The notes under the pieces were generated by a model. It had not been told where the DNA came from, searched no databases, and saw nothing but the letters and a program-made list of their open reading frames with translations. From positions 1 to 18,282 of the forward strand of contig CALEKY010000112.1 of the NCBI GenBank assembly GCA_937902995.1: a DNA stretch of 18,282 bases. Direction: 5' to 3'. Origin of the DNA: an uncultured Sinobacteraceae bacterium (GTDB taxonomy: Bacteria > Pseudomonadota > Gammaproteobacteria > Steroidobacterales > Steroidobacteraceae). Position 1 is the stretch's first letter. Each line of letters starts with the position of its first letter. This document shows positions 7,470 to 14,419 of this stretch, one piece after another. The translations under genes and the position numbers were made by a program.

Positions 7470-9692
7470 CTACCAGTTGTATTGCACCTGCACGCCGACC
7501 TGACGTCCGGTGCTGTAGCGCTCGATGGTCGGCGCGACGGCGATCAGGTATCGCTGATCGAGCACGTTCTTGCCGAACACGGCGAACGAGAACTGTCCGA
7601 TATCGAGTCCGAACCGCAGATTCAGCAGGTCGTAGTCGTCGAGTGGTGTTTCCTGTGCGCTCAGCTCCTGCACGCCGCCCGATTGGACGGTGTAGAAGAC
7701 GTTCGCATTGATCGCCGTCGAAGGCGACAGGTTGTAGCGATAGTTGATCGTCAACGAGCCCAGGAAGTCCGGCACCTGCGGCAACGGCAATCCGTCGTAC
7801 CGGCCGGAAGTCACTTCGCCGTCTTGTCCCGATGCGGTAATCGTCGTGCGGAACGTGCCGAAGCTCGTACGCTGCGTCAGCGTCAGCTCGGCTTCGACGC
7901 CGTACGAGCGCGCATCGCCTGCGTTGGTCAGAAAGCTCGTGGAGGCCACCGGGCACTGCGGCAACGTGACTGCGCAGCCGTTGTCGGTCTGGGCGATCAG
8001 ATCTTTGAGCTCGGTGTAGTAGCCGGCGATCGAGAAGCTGATGTTGCGGGTCGGCGCGCCGCGCACGCCGATCTCATAGGACGTCGAGTTCTCGTCGCCG
8101 TAAGCTGCCGGAATTGGAATCGGCTGCCTCGGGTCGCCGAGGTTCGTATTGAATCCGCCGGCGCGATAGCTCGTACCGACTTTGCCATACGCCAGAACGT
8201 TACGGCCGAAGTCGTACGACAGCGTGAGATTGTAAGAGAGATCGTCGGGCTTGGTTTCGGCGTCGACGATTCGCGCTGCGCCGCCGACCGGCGCACCGGT
8301 TGCGAGGTCGTACGCACGCGCCGACAGCGAGCGCTTGTCGGTGGTGTAGCGCAATTCCGTGGTGACGTTCAGCGCGTCGGTGAAGTCGTAGCCCACGGAG
8401 CCGTACGCCGCATAGCTTTCGTACTTGAGCGTCGCGGGCGCTCTCACACCGCCCGGCGTGCCGACGGTCGTCACCGAATAATTGCTTTCGAGATTGACCA
8501 TATCGGCGCCGATCAGCCACTTGAGCCGGTCCGAAGCGGCAGTGCCGCTCAGATGGATGTCTTGAAAGAAATTCTCTGTGGTGTCGCGCGTGTACGCCGC
8601 ACTGTTCGGATCGAGCGGCACGAAGGGACTCACCGCTCCCGATTCTCGGGCACGCTGCAGCTCTTCCGGGTTCACGCCGTCGGCATCGAGATCGTAGCTG
8701 GAGCGCCGGCTGCGGTAATTCGTCGTCGTCGACAGCGTGACATCGCCGAGCGCGATTTCGCCGAGCAGCTGATAGTTATCGACATCCTGCTGCGCATCGG
8801 GCGGCGTATTCCAGGGATAGGAGAATTTGGGCTGGATGTAACCGCCGGGGAAACCGGGCGTGCCGGCGGGAATGTAGATGCGGTACGGAATACCGGGCGT
8901 CGTCAGATCCTGCGTTTCCGCAAGCAGCGTGAAATCGACGGCTTCGGTTCGCAGGCGAACTTGTCCGCGCACACCGTAGCCTTTTTGACGATCGAAGTAG
9001 CGATCGTGCACGGGGTTGTAGAAGAAGCCCTCGTCTTGGTCGATTCCGTCGGCGCTGATGCGCACGGCAATCGTGTTGGACGGCGCGACGTTGATGGCCG
9101 CCTGTCCCTCGAACCCTTCGGTATCGAAGACGTATTGAGTCTTCACGTAACCGGAATTTTCGAACTGCGGCTTGGCGGCAATCATGTTCACCGCGCCGCC
9201 GACGGCGTTGCGTCCGTAGAGCGCACCCTGCGTACCGCGCAAGACCTCGACGCGCTCGAGATCGAGGAAATCGATGCGGGTGAAGTTGCGTCCGCCGATC
9301 GCGCCGCCGGCAATGTAAGCCCCGCTTCGGTACAACCCGACGCTGGGATCGCCGTTGGTCGCGCGTGCGGTCGACGAGCCGCGGATCGAGATCTCCGACG
9401 TAATCGTCGAGCTCAGGTTGTTGAAACGCACGCTGGGTTGATCGGCCAACAAATCGAGCGTCGAGGACGCTCCGCCGCGCTCGCTCAGCGCTTCGGCCGT
9501 GATCACGGATACCGCAGAAGGAATATCGCTCAACCGTTCCTCGCGCCGGCGAGCGGTTACGACGATTTCCGCGACATATTGGTCGTCTGCGGTCTGGGAC
9601 TGCGTATCGGCGGGTGCCGATCCCTGCGCCCACGTGGATGCTGCCGCGCCTCCCAAACCCACGGAGAGCGCCAAAACGCCGAAGGTCTTCAT
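7470..9692 (-). CDS. TonB-dependent outer-membrane receptor
   Basis: The 740-residue protein has a Sec signal peptide (cleavage near WAQ, about 23) and a TonB-box-like EIVVTA at about 42-47, common in Proteobacteria/xanthomonad receptors. The plug domain (about 55-165) includes VSVITAEALSERGG, the ISIRGSST block, RIDFLDLERVEVLRGTQGALYGRNAVGGAVNM and AAKP. A long 22-strand barrel ends in a C-terminal aromatic (QYNW). It is length-typical and intact. It imports a scarce ligand across the outer membrane using TonB energy; the substrate cannot be read from the sequence. ATG at 9692 starts the signal peptide; in-frame extension to 9776 would run through the promoter and operator, so it is rejected. 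The gene lies behind the gntR-type gene but has its own TTGACA promoter carrying the ATTATCGATAAT palindrome, so it is probably controlled by that regulator. Confidence 0.95.
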   Translation of the reverse strand: MKTFGVLALSVGLGGAAASTWAQGSAPADTQSQTADDQYVAEIVVTARRREERLSDIPSAVSVITAEALSERGGASSTLDLLADQPSVRFNNLSSTITSEISIRGSSTARATNGDPSVGLYRSGAYIAGGAIGGRNFTRIDFLDLERVEVLRGTQGALYGRNAVGGAVNMIAAKPQFENSGYVKTQYVFDTEGFEGQAAINVAPSNTIAVRISADGIDQDEGFFYNPVHDRYFDRQKGYGVRGQVRLRTEAVDFTLLAETQDLTTPGIPYRIYIPAGTPGFPGGYIQPKFSYPWNTPPDAQQDVDNYQLLGEIALGDVTLSTTTNYRSRRSSYDLDADGVNPEELQRARESGAVSPFVPLDPNSAAYTRDTTENFFQDIHLSGTAASDRLKWLIGADMVNLESNYSVTTVGTPGGVRAPATLKYESYAAYGSVGYDFTDALNVTTELRYTTDKRSLSARAYDLATGAPVGGAARIVDAETKPDDLSYNLTLSYDFGRNVLAYGKVGTSYRAGGFNTNLGDPRQPIPIPAAYGDENSTSYEIGVRGAPTRNISFSIAGYYTELKDLIAQTDNGCAVTLPQCPVASTSFLTNAGDARSYGVEAELTLTQRTSFGTFRTTITASGQDGEVTSGRYDGLPLPQVPDFLGSLTINYRYNLSPSTAINANVFYTVQSGGVQELSAQETPLDDYDLLNLRFGLDIGQFSFAVFGKNVLDQRYLIAVAPTIERYSTGRQVGVQVQYNW

Positions 9693-9717
9693 GGTGACTC
9701 GCTCGTTGCCAGAATTC

Positions 9718-9739
9718 TCGATAATAATTATCGATAATT
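9718..9739. promoter_or_regulatory. Overlapping palindromic operators (AATTATCGATAATT) for the GntR regulator
   Basis: Two perfect palindromes overlap: AATTATCGATAATT at 9726-9739 and TCGATAAT-A-ATTATCGA at 9718-9734. The core ATTATCGATAAT recurs at 10648-10659 in the gntR/hydrolase divergent region. Sharing by the receptor promoter and the neighbouring regulator makes these the best candidates for the binding sites of the FCD-type GntR protein (inference). Confidence 0.65.
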
Positions 9740-9751
9740 TTGGTTTGTCAA
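9721..9751 (-). promoter_or_regulatory. Promoter of the TonB receptor gene
   Basis: On the minus strand a perfect -35 TTGACA (9751-9746) is followed by AT-rich DNA. A -10 candidate TATTAT lies at 9726-9721 with a 19-base spacer, or AATTAT at 9729-9724 with a 16-base spacer. The start codon follows after a short leader. The inverted-repeat operator falls inside the spacer and over the -10, the classic position for a repressor. Confidence 0.65.
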
Positions 9752-9840
9752 CCGGAAGACCTCCAGTGCCGCGCACCCGCGGGCCGCGCGAACGCGCACC
9801 GAGATGACAAGTCAGCAGGATGGAGCGCGCGGTTTGCGGC

Positions 9841-10593
9841 TCAGGGGGCTTTCGAACGCCGGTCTTTGCGCGATGTCGCAGCGGCGGCGCGTTCTGCCAA
9901 GTAGGCGTCGAGAATCGGACCGAATTTCGACTGATGGAAGTCGATCAACTTGCGTGCCGCCGCTTCCGCGCCGTCCGGATCGCGCGCGGCGATCCGTTTG
10001 CCGAGCTCGACGTACAAACGCGCCGTCTTGACCGCCGGATGCACTTTCTCTTGCGTGAAGTTCGGATCGCGCACGACCCGGTGCTGCCAGCGAGCGAACA
10101 ACGTCAGGCGAGCCATGATGTCGGCCGCCAGCTGCGCGCGGCTGTGCTTGGAAATGAATTGGCCGATCTCCACCGCCTTGCTCAGATGCGTATACGTGTT
10201 GCGGGTGCGCTGCACGAGCTTGCCGAACTCGGCGATCATGCGTTGCAGCGTCGCGGCTTCTGCATCGCTCATTGCGATGCAGGCAAAGCGCGCGACGACG
10301 CCGAAGTTCACCTTCCACAGCTCCAGCACCTGCATGGCTGCATGGCGTTCGATCTCGATGACATGAGCGCCGCGCCACGGCACGACCTGGATGAATCCGA
10401 TGCGCGCGACATGCCGGAACGCCTCGCGAACGGGCGCGTGCGACACGCCGAAACGTTCGGCGATCTCGCGCTCGCGAATCCAAGTGCCCGGCGGAATCCT
10501 CCACTCGACGATGTCCTCGATCAGCGCATCGGCAATGATCCGATCCTGAGTAGGTTCGTCGTTCGTCGTCGGGTCCGTCGTTGGAGTCGACAT
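9841..10593 (-). CDS. GntR-family transcriptional regulator with FCD domain
   Basis: The 250-residue protein has an N-terminal winged helix (about 15-82), with IEDIVEWRIPPGTWIREREIAERFGVSHAPVREAFRHV giving the helix-turn-helix, and an all-helical FCD-type effector domain (about 88-225). The DNA-binding part is canonical. In the effector domain the usual Asp/His metal ligands are hard to find: the expected D-x3-H segment reads AVEIGQF (140-146), and the position of the mid-domain His looks like Tyr194, so the ligand may bind without a metal. ATG at 10593 has GGAAG upstream and starts before the wHTH; the longer form to 10695 would run through the ATTATCGATAAT palindrome and is rejected. Likely targets are the receptor gene, the divergent hydrolase and itself. 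Confidence 0.9.
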   Translation of the reverse strand: MSTPTTDPTTNDEPTQDRIIADALIEDIVEWRIPPGTWIREREIAERFGVSHAPVREAFRHVARIGFIQVVPWRGAHVIEIERHAAMQVLELWKVNFGVVARFACIAMSDAEAATLQRMIAEFGKLVQRTRNTYTHLSKAVEIGQFISKHSRAQLAADIMARLTLFARWQHRVVRDPNFTQEKVHPAVKTARLYVELGKRIAARDPDGAEAAARKLIDFHQSKFGPILDAYLAERAAAATSRKDRRSKAP

Positions 10594-10647
10594 GCTCGGC
10601 TTCCGGTGGCGCTTCGGAGCTTGTGGGCAGCTCCGTAATGTAGCAGG

Positions 10648-10659
10648 ATTATCGATAAT
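10648..10659. promoter_or_regulatory. ATTATCGATAAT palindrome in the gntR/hydrolase divergent promoter
   Basis: A perfect 12-bp palindrome lies between the regulator start (10593) and the hydrolase start (10683). It is the same core as in the receptor promoter. It contains GATAAT on both strands, a good -10-like hexamer each way, so the operator could sit on two back-to-back promoters. No strong -35 is visible on either side. Confidence 0.6.
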
Positions 10660-10682
10660 ATTTTGCCCGCTCGGGGGAGCCA

Positions 10683-11723
10683 ATGAGGCAGACACGCACA
10701 GCGTCGATGATAGCGGTTGTCATGGCAAGCCTGCTGCCGTTGGCGGTCACCGCAGATCGCCGCGAGATCACCGAATCCGAGTGTGCTGCGGCATTGCGCT
10801 ACTCCGAGGAGCGCGACGGTCTCGCATTGTTGGTCTTGGTGGACGGCACGCCTGTCTGCCACTCCGCACCCGCCTCGCTAGATCAGCCGAATGAGCTGTG
10901 GTCCGGCACGAAGAGCTTCGTGGGAATCATCGCAGCGGCGGCCGTTCAGGATGGATTGCTCGCGCTCGATGAGAAAGTCGCCGATACCCTGCCGGAATGG
11001 CGGTCGGACGAGCGCAAACGATCGGTGACGATTCGGAATTTGCTGTCGATGACGAGCGGTCAGATCAGCGAGATCGGCCGGCCGCTCGGATATCGCGACT
11101 CCGCCGAGCAGCCGCTTCAACTCGAGCCGGGCAAGTCGTTCCGTTACGGCCCCGGTCCGATGCAGACGTTCGGCGAAGTCTTTTCGAGAAAACTGCGTGC
11201 GCGCGGGCTCGATGAATCTCCGGTCGATTACCTCAATCGTCGCGTGCTGCAACCCGCAGGACTTTCATACGCGCGCTGGCGCAATGGACCGGACGACCAA
11301 CCTCTCCTTCCGCAAGGTGCCGTGCTGACTGCGCGCCAATGGGCGCAGTTCGGCGAGTTCATCCGCCAAGGCGCCATGGTCGACGGCAAGCGCATCGTCG
11401 ACGACAAGGCATTCGAGGAGTTGTTCGTCGGCAGCGAAGCCAACGCCGCCTATGGGCTGACGTGGTGGCTGCCGCGCCGCACCGCGAGCGACGATCCGGT
11501 CACCGCGCTGTTCGATTTGGCTCGGAATCCGGAGGCCGTGCCGCAGGATATGGTGATTGCTTCCGGCGCAGGCGAGCAGCGGCTCTATGTCATTCCCTCG
11601 CTGGGCATGACCGTGGTTCGACAAGGCAAGTTGAATCTCGCCAATCCGACAGCGTCCAGGCAACGCTGGTCCGACGTCGACTTTCTAGCGACGCTCGGCC
11701 TTGCTTCACCCAAGAGCAAGTAG
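10683..11723 (+). CDS. Secreted serine hydrolase, beta-lactamase (class C/EstB) fold
   Basis: The 346-residue protein has a signal peptide (about 1-24, hydrophobic IAVVMASLLPLAVTA). It carries the SxxK nucleophile motif in LWSGTKSF (S74, K77), preceded by PNELW as in class C/EstB esterases. The second motif, usually Y-x-N, reads Y155-G-P, so the Asn is missing. A late SGAGEQRLYVIP block matches the third, glycine-rich motif region. Family members include beta-lactamases, esterases and D-aminopeptidases; without the Asn a true beta-lactamase is unlikely, and an esterase or peptidase is a better guess. A GGGGGAG Shine-Dalgarno precedes ATG 10683. It is divergent from the GntR gene and shares its palindrome, so it is probably co-regulated with the TonB receptor. 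Two Cys (34, 59) could form a disulfide. Confidence 0.88.
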   Translation: MRQTRTASMIAVVMASLLPLAVTADRREITESECAAALRYSEERDGLALLVLVDGTPVCHSAPASLDQPNELWSGTKSFVGIIAAAAVQDGLLALDEKVADTLPEWRSDERKRSVTIRNLLSMTSGQISEIGRPLGYRDSAEQPLQLEPGKSFRYGPGPMQTFGEVFSRKLRARGLDESPVDYLNRRVLQPAGLSYARWRNGPDDQPLLPQGAVLTARQWAQFGEFIRQGAMVDGKRIVDDKAFEELFVGSEANAAYGLTWWLPRRTASDDPVTALFDLARNPEAVPQDMVIASGAGEQRLYVIPSLGMTVVRQGKLNLANPTASRQRWSDVDFLATLGLASPKSK

Positions 11724-11762
11724 CAGCGCGCTAGCGTTCGGCAATCAACTGCGCGGCATCTT

Positions 11763-13049
11763 TCAAGCGGGCACGACCTGTTTCAAGAACCTCTTGCACG
11801 CTTCGATCACCGCATCGACGTGCGCCGCTTCGACGCAGCGCAGATCGTCGCTACGCGTGTGATGGAAGCGATGTGCGCCGAAAATGCCGGCAAAGCGCGG
11901 ATAGCCCGCAGCTTCCACATCCGCCAGCTCGCCGCTTGCGCCGCCTTGCGAGGGATAAGCGCTTTCGAGTCCCGGTAGCCCTTTGAATGCTTGCCGCGCC
12001 GCTGCAACCGCGTCCTCGCTCGTCATGAGATAGCGCTGCGGGTCCGCACTCGGCAGCGGAAGGAGCATCCCCGCTCCTGCTTCGTGCCAATCGCGCGCTG
12101 CGACGTTCGCGCCCAGATGAAGCCAGAACTCCGTCTCGCGAGGTTTGGGCACGTGCGTGGCCAGAAGATGCTTCGCACCGAGATACTCGTACTCGTGCCC
12201 GCTCGCCGAAACGAACGCGATGTCGTAACGCGTGAACGCAGTTGGCGCCCAGCGCGAGAGCGCAAGCCAGGCAGCCACGCCCGGACCGCGTTCGCCGGCA
12301 CACTCGAACCAGCCCGAGCGCGGCGTCGAGATCACCAGCCAGCGGCCGCGGTTGCGATCGATTCTTCCGACGATGTTGAATGCCTCGCGCCGTCCGCCTT
12401 CTCCATCAATGTAAAGCGTTGCTTCGCTGTGCGAGATGGCTGCCGAGACGAACGGCGCGGCGTCCTTGGGCGCGAGCACTGCGACAGGCGCGTCGAACAG
12501 GGGGCGTTCGCCATCGCAGTTCAAAGCAATGGCCTCCTGCGTCGGTCCAGTCGTGATCAGAACGACGGCGCGAGCGCCTCGTGCGATGAGCTGACTCACG
12601 CTATTGCGAATCACCGGTGAAAGCGCGGTCGACCAGCGAGCGAACGGGAGAGTGAGCAACACGAGCTTGTCCTTGACCGCATCGAGCCGAAGATCGGTCG
12701 GATGCACATGAATCAGCGGTGCTGCGATACCTCCGGGACCGGTCGGTACGACAATCGCTTGCGGGATGACGTCCGCTTTGCGCTCGCCGCACACGAGCTC
12801 CGCACGGCGCGGCTCGAACCACGGCACCGAGAACGTCGGCCGTTCGACCTTGAAGCCTGCTTCGGCAAGCGCTTCGGCGAACCACACACCCGTGGCGGTA
12901 TCGCCCTTGCCTCCTGCCGCCTTACTGCCCAATCGAACGTATCGTTCGAGTATCTGCGCCGTCGTCTCCTCCGCAGCATGCACATCGATGCTGCTCGTCA
13001 CTCCCGCCACAGCCATCGAGCCGATCAGGAAATCGCGTCGGGTTGCCAT
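11763..13049 (-). CDS. Tat-exported M28-like peptidase homologue with altered metal motifs
   Basis: This is a 428-residue protein. The N-terminus MATRRDFLIG followed by a hydrophobic stretch looks like a Tat signal. A PA-like inserted domain lies at about 85-220 (QLIARGARAVVLIT) and an M28-type aminopeptidase fold at about 222-425. The usual zinc motifs are altered: where H-x-D is expected the sequence is TPRSGWF (242-248), the DDNxSG stretch reads ERGPG, and the E-E pair region reads GHEYEYLGAKHL (284-294). Only the C-terminal HHT (396-398) resembles a metal ligand. Either a different metal site exists or this is a non-catalytic relative. There is no Shine-Dalgarno; the gene starts next to a heptad repeat array. 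Identity as M28-like rests on fold-level pattern, so exact function is uncertain. Confidence 0.75.
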   Translation of the reverse strand: MATRRDFLIGSMAVAGVTSSIDVHAAEETTAQILERYVRLGSKAAGGKGDTATGVWFAEALAEAGFKVERPTFSVPWFEPRRAELVCGERKADVIPQAIVVPTGPGGIAAPLIHVHPTDLRLDAVKDKLVLLTLPFARWSTALSPVIRNSVSQLIARGARAVVLITTGPTQEAIALNCDGERPLFDAPVAVLAPKDAAPFVSAAISHSEATLYIDGEGGRREAFNIVGRIDRNRGRWLVISTPRSGWFECAGERGPGVAAWLALSRWAPTAFTRYDIAFVSASGHEYEYLGAKHLLATHVPKPRETEFWLHLGANVAARDWHEAGAGMLLPLPSADPQRYLMTSEDAVAAARQAFKGLPGLESAYPSQGGASGELADVEAAGYPRFAGIFGAHRFHHTRSDDLRCVEAAHVDAVIEACKRFLKQVVPA

Positions 13050-13056
13050 GTGTTAG

Positions 13057-13084
13057 CAGTTGATAGTTGAAAGTTGATAGTTGA
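13057..13084. repeat. Heptad repeats (N)AGTTGA x4 between the GNAT and M28-like genes
   Basis: Four exact 7-bp units share AGTTGA with a variable first base (c, t, a, t), followed by CAGCG. A further CAGTTGA is at 13104-13110. The array lies between the stop of the GNAT gene (13180) and the start of the M28-like gene (13049). It is the same family as the inverted pair at 13658-13742. Nothing else is seen in this 130-base gap. Confidence 0.85.
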
Positions 13085-13179
13085 CAGCGCACGTGGCGCT
13101 GCGCAGTTGACTGTGCACGCCGAGAATTATGGCCTGTGTGTCGGCGGCGACGACTCTTTGGGCTGTTGGTTGCAGCGCT

Positions 13180-13635
13180 TCATAGACGCTTTAGATAGCG
13201 CACCGCATCTTCCAGCCCTTGGTAGTAGCCGTGCACGACGCCGATCTCCTCGAAACCGTGATGGCGATAGAACGCGGATGCTGCGCGGTTATCTTGCCGT
13301 GCTTCTAACCGAATCGCGCGAATGCCTGCCGCTCGCGCCGTGACTTCGAGCCACTCGAGCAATTTCGAGCCGATGCCCTGGCGCCTGAATGCCGCATCGA
13401 CGCCGAACAGCAGCAGCGATGCCTCATCGTCTCCATAAGACATGATCGCGAAACCGACGATGCGACCTTCGTGTCTGGCAACTATGACATTGATGCTGCG
13501 ATTCTGGATGCATGCGCGGACACGGTCCTGAGTCCAGCGCCACGGCAGTCCGTGCTCGATCGCCACGCGCGAAATTTCCGCGATGTACGGCGCATCCGCC
13601 GAAGTGGCCAGCCCGATGTCGAAGCGTGCGCTCAC
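13180..13635 (-). CDS. GNAT-family N-acetyltransferase
   Basis: The 151-residue protein has the acetyl-CoA-binding motif A, R84-R-Q-G-I-G-S (FRRQGIGSKLLEWL), and the C-terminal motif B, NRAASAFYRHHGFEE. Substrate specificity (small molecule or protein N-terminus) cannot be told. The start is GTG at 13635. It lies between a Nudix hydrolase and the M28-like gene on the same strand and could be co-transcribed with the Nudix gene, but repeats in both gaps suggest loose coupling. Confidence 0.9.
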   Translation of the reverse strand: MSARFDIGLATSADAPYIAEISRVAIEHGLPWRWTQDRVRACIQNRSINVIVARHEGRIVGFAIMSYGDDEASLLLFGVDAAFRRQGIGSKLLEWLEVTARAAGIRAIRLEARQDNRAASAFYRHHGFEEIGVVHGYYQGLEDAVRYLKRL

Positions 13636-13657
13636 AGCGATGAGAGCCTAACAGATC

Positions 13658-13742
13658 TCAGTTGGTGGTTGACAGCGAAGTGCCCACCCGGCAGTCCAAC
13701 GCGAGACGCCTCTCCCCTTCTTCGCTATCAACTATCGACTGA
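13658..13742. repeat. Inverted pair of heptad-type repeats between Nudix and GNAT genes
   Basis: Two 22-base arms (13658-13679 and 13721-13742) are inverted copies of one AGTTGA-type element, 18 of 22 identical when reversed, with 41 bases between. The Nudix stop codon lies in the right arm. The transcript can fold into a long imperfect hairpin, which may work as a terminator or mRNA end. The arms match the array at 13057-13084. Confidence 0.7.
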
Positions 13743-14342
13743 GCAAAGCGCTTTCAGTCGCTCGCGATTCTCCGCGAGCCAATACCCCGCCACGAGCGTC
13801 TTCAGATCCGTGATCTCGGCGCGGCGCACACGATCGATGAATTCGAGCGCGGGAAGCACGACCGCACGAACTTCTTCGGATTCGTCCGGATTGCCGTAGA
13901 TACCTTCGGCGTTCGATGCATCGACGATTCCGGCGACGATCGCGATCTTCTCGGACGTTCCGCCCGAGCTCACGAAGGCGCCCGGATGCACGACAATCGG
14001 GTTGCGCAATTCGAGGCCCGTTTCTTCTTTCAATTCCCGACCGGCCGCCTCGATGACGGACTCTCCTTCGGCAATTCCGCCTGCAGGTAGGTTGTCGGTG
14101 AAAGGCGCGTCGCCGGCGACGAGGCATCCCGGTCGAAACTCGTTCGCGAGCACGACGACGTCGCGCTCCGGATCGTAAGCGAGCACTGCGACCGCGTGTC
14201 CCCGCTCCATCACTTCGCGAACGACGCGGTGCGATCCGCCGGCGTGCTTATCGATCTCGAACTCGTAACGCGTGACACGCAAGAAACCGGTCGCGACCGG
14301 TACCGCAGACTCGATCGAAGCGCGCAACTTCTGTGACGTCAT
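13728..14342 (-). CDS. Nudix hydrolase, ADP-ribose pyrophosphatase type
   Basis: The 204-residue protein has a full Nudix box, G-x5-E-x7-REL-x-EE-x-GL at residues 88-110 (GGIAEGESVIEAAGRELKEETGL). Upstream are FRPG and LPAGG, and downstream PGAFVSSGGTSEKI, as in ADP-ribose/ADP-sugar pyrophosphatases, which hydrolyse ADP-ribose to AMP and ribose-5-phosphate. Substrate choice is inferred from these flanks. ATG at 14342 has a strong GGGAGG 6 bases upstream. It is divergent from the DUF885 gene with a short shared promoter region. The last four codons and the stop come from the repeat arm at 13721-13742. Confidence 0.92.
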   Translation of the reverse strand: MTSQKLRASIESAVPVATGFLRVTRYEFEIDKHAGGSHRVVREVMERGHAVAVLAYDPERDVVVLANEFRPGCLVAGDAPFTDNLPAGGIAEGESVIEAAGRELKEETGLELRNPIVVHPGAFVSSGGTSEKIAIVAGIVDASNAEGIYGNPDESEEVRAVVLPALEFIDRVRRAEITDLKTLVAGYWLAENRERLKALCSVDS

Positions 14343-14419
14343 TCTGGCCTCCCGGTTTCGACGGGCGTTTGGGTACTATCCGCCATCGTCATCGATCCGT
14401 CACGATGAGGTTACTCGCC

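Noticed and set aside
7482..9737. A 751-codon open frame on the plus strand opposite the TonB receptor
   Set aside because: Its translation is Arg/Ala-rich with no domain or signal, while the minus-strand frame gives a complete TonB receptor. It is a shadow due to GC-rich codon use.
9776..9802. GC-rich inverted repeats as a terminator behind the GntR gene
   Set aside because: The pairing possibilities are short and overlapping (CCCGCGGG and GCGCG/CGCGC with a two-base loop) and there is no U-tract.
10683..11723. Calling the serine hydrolase an antibiotic-resistance beta-lactamase
   Set aside because: Only the SxxK motif is clear; the Y-x-N Asn is missing and the genetic context is nutrient uptake.
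14351..14379. Promoter with TACTAT (14374-14379) before the DUF885 gene
   Set aside because: The -10-like hexamer is reasonable but no -35 is present at the right distance, so it was not listed as a feature.
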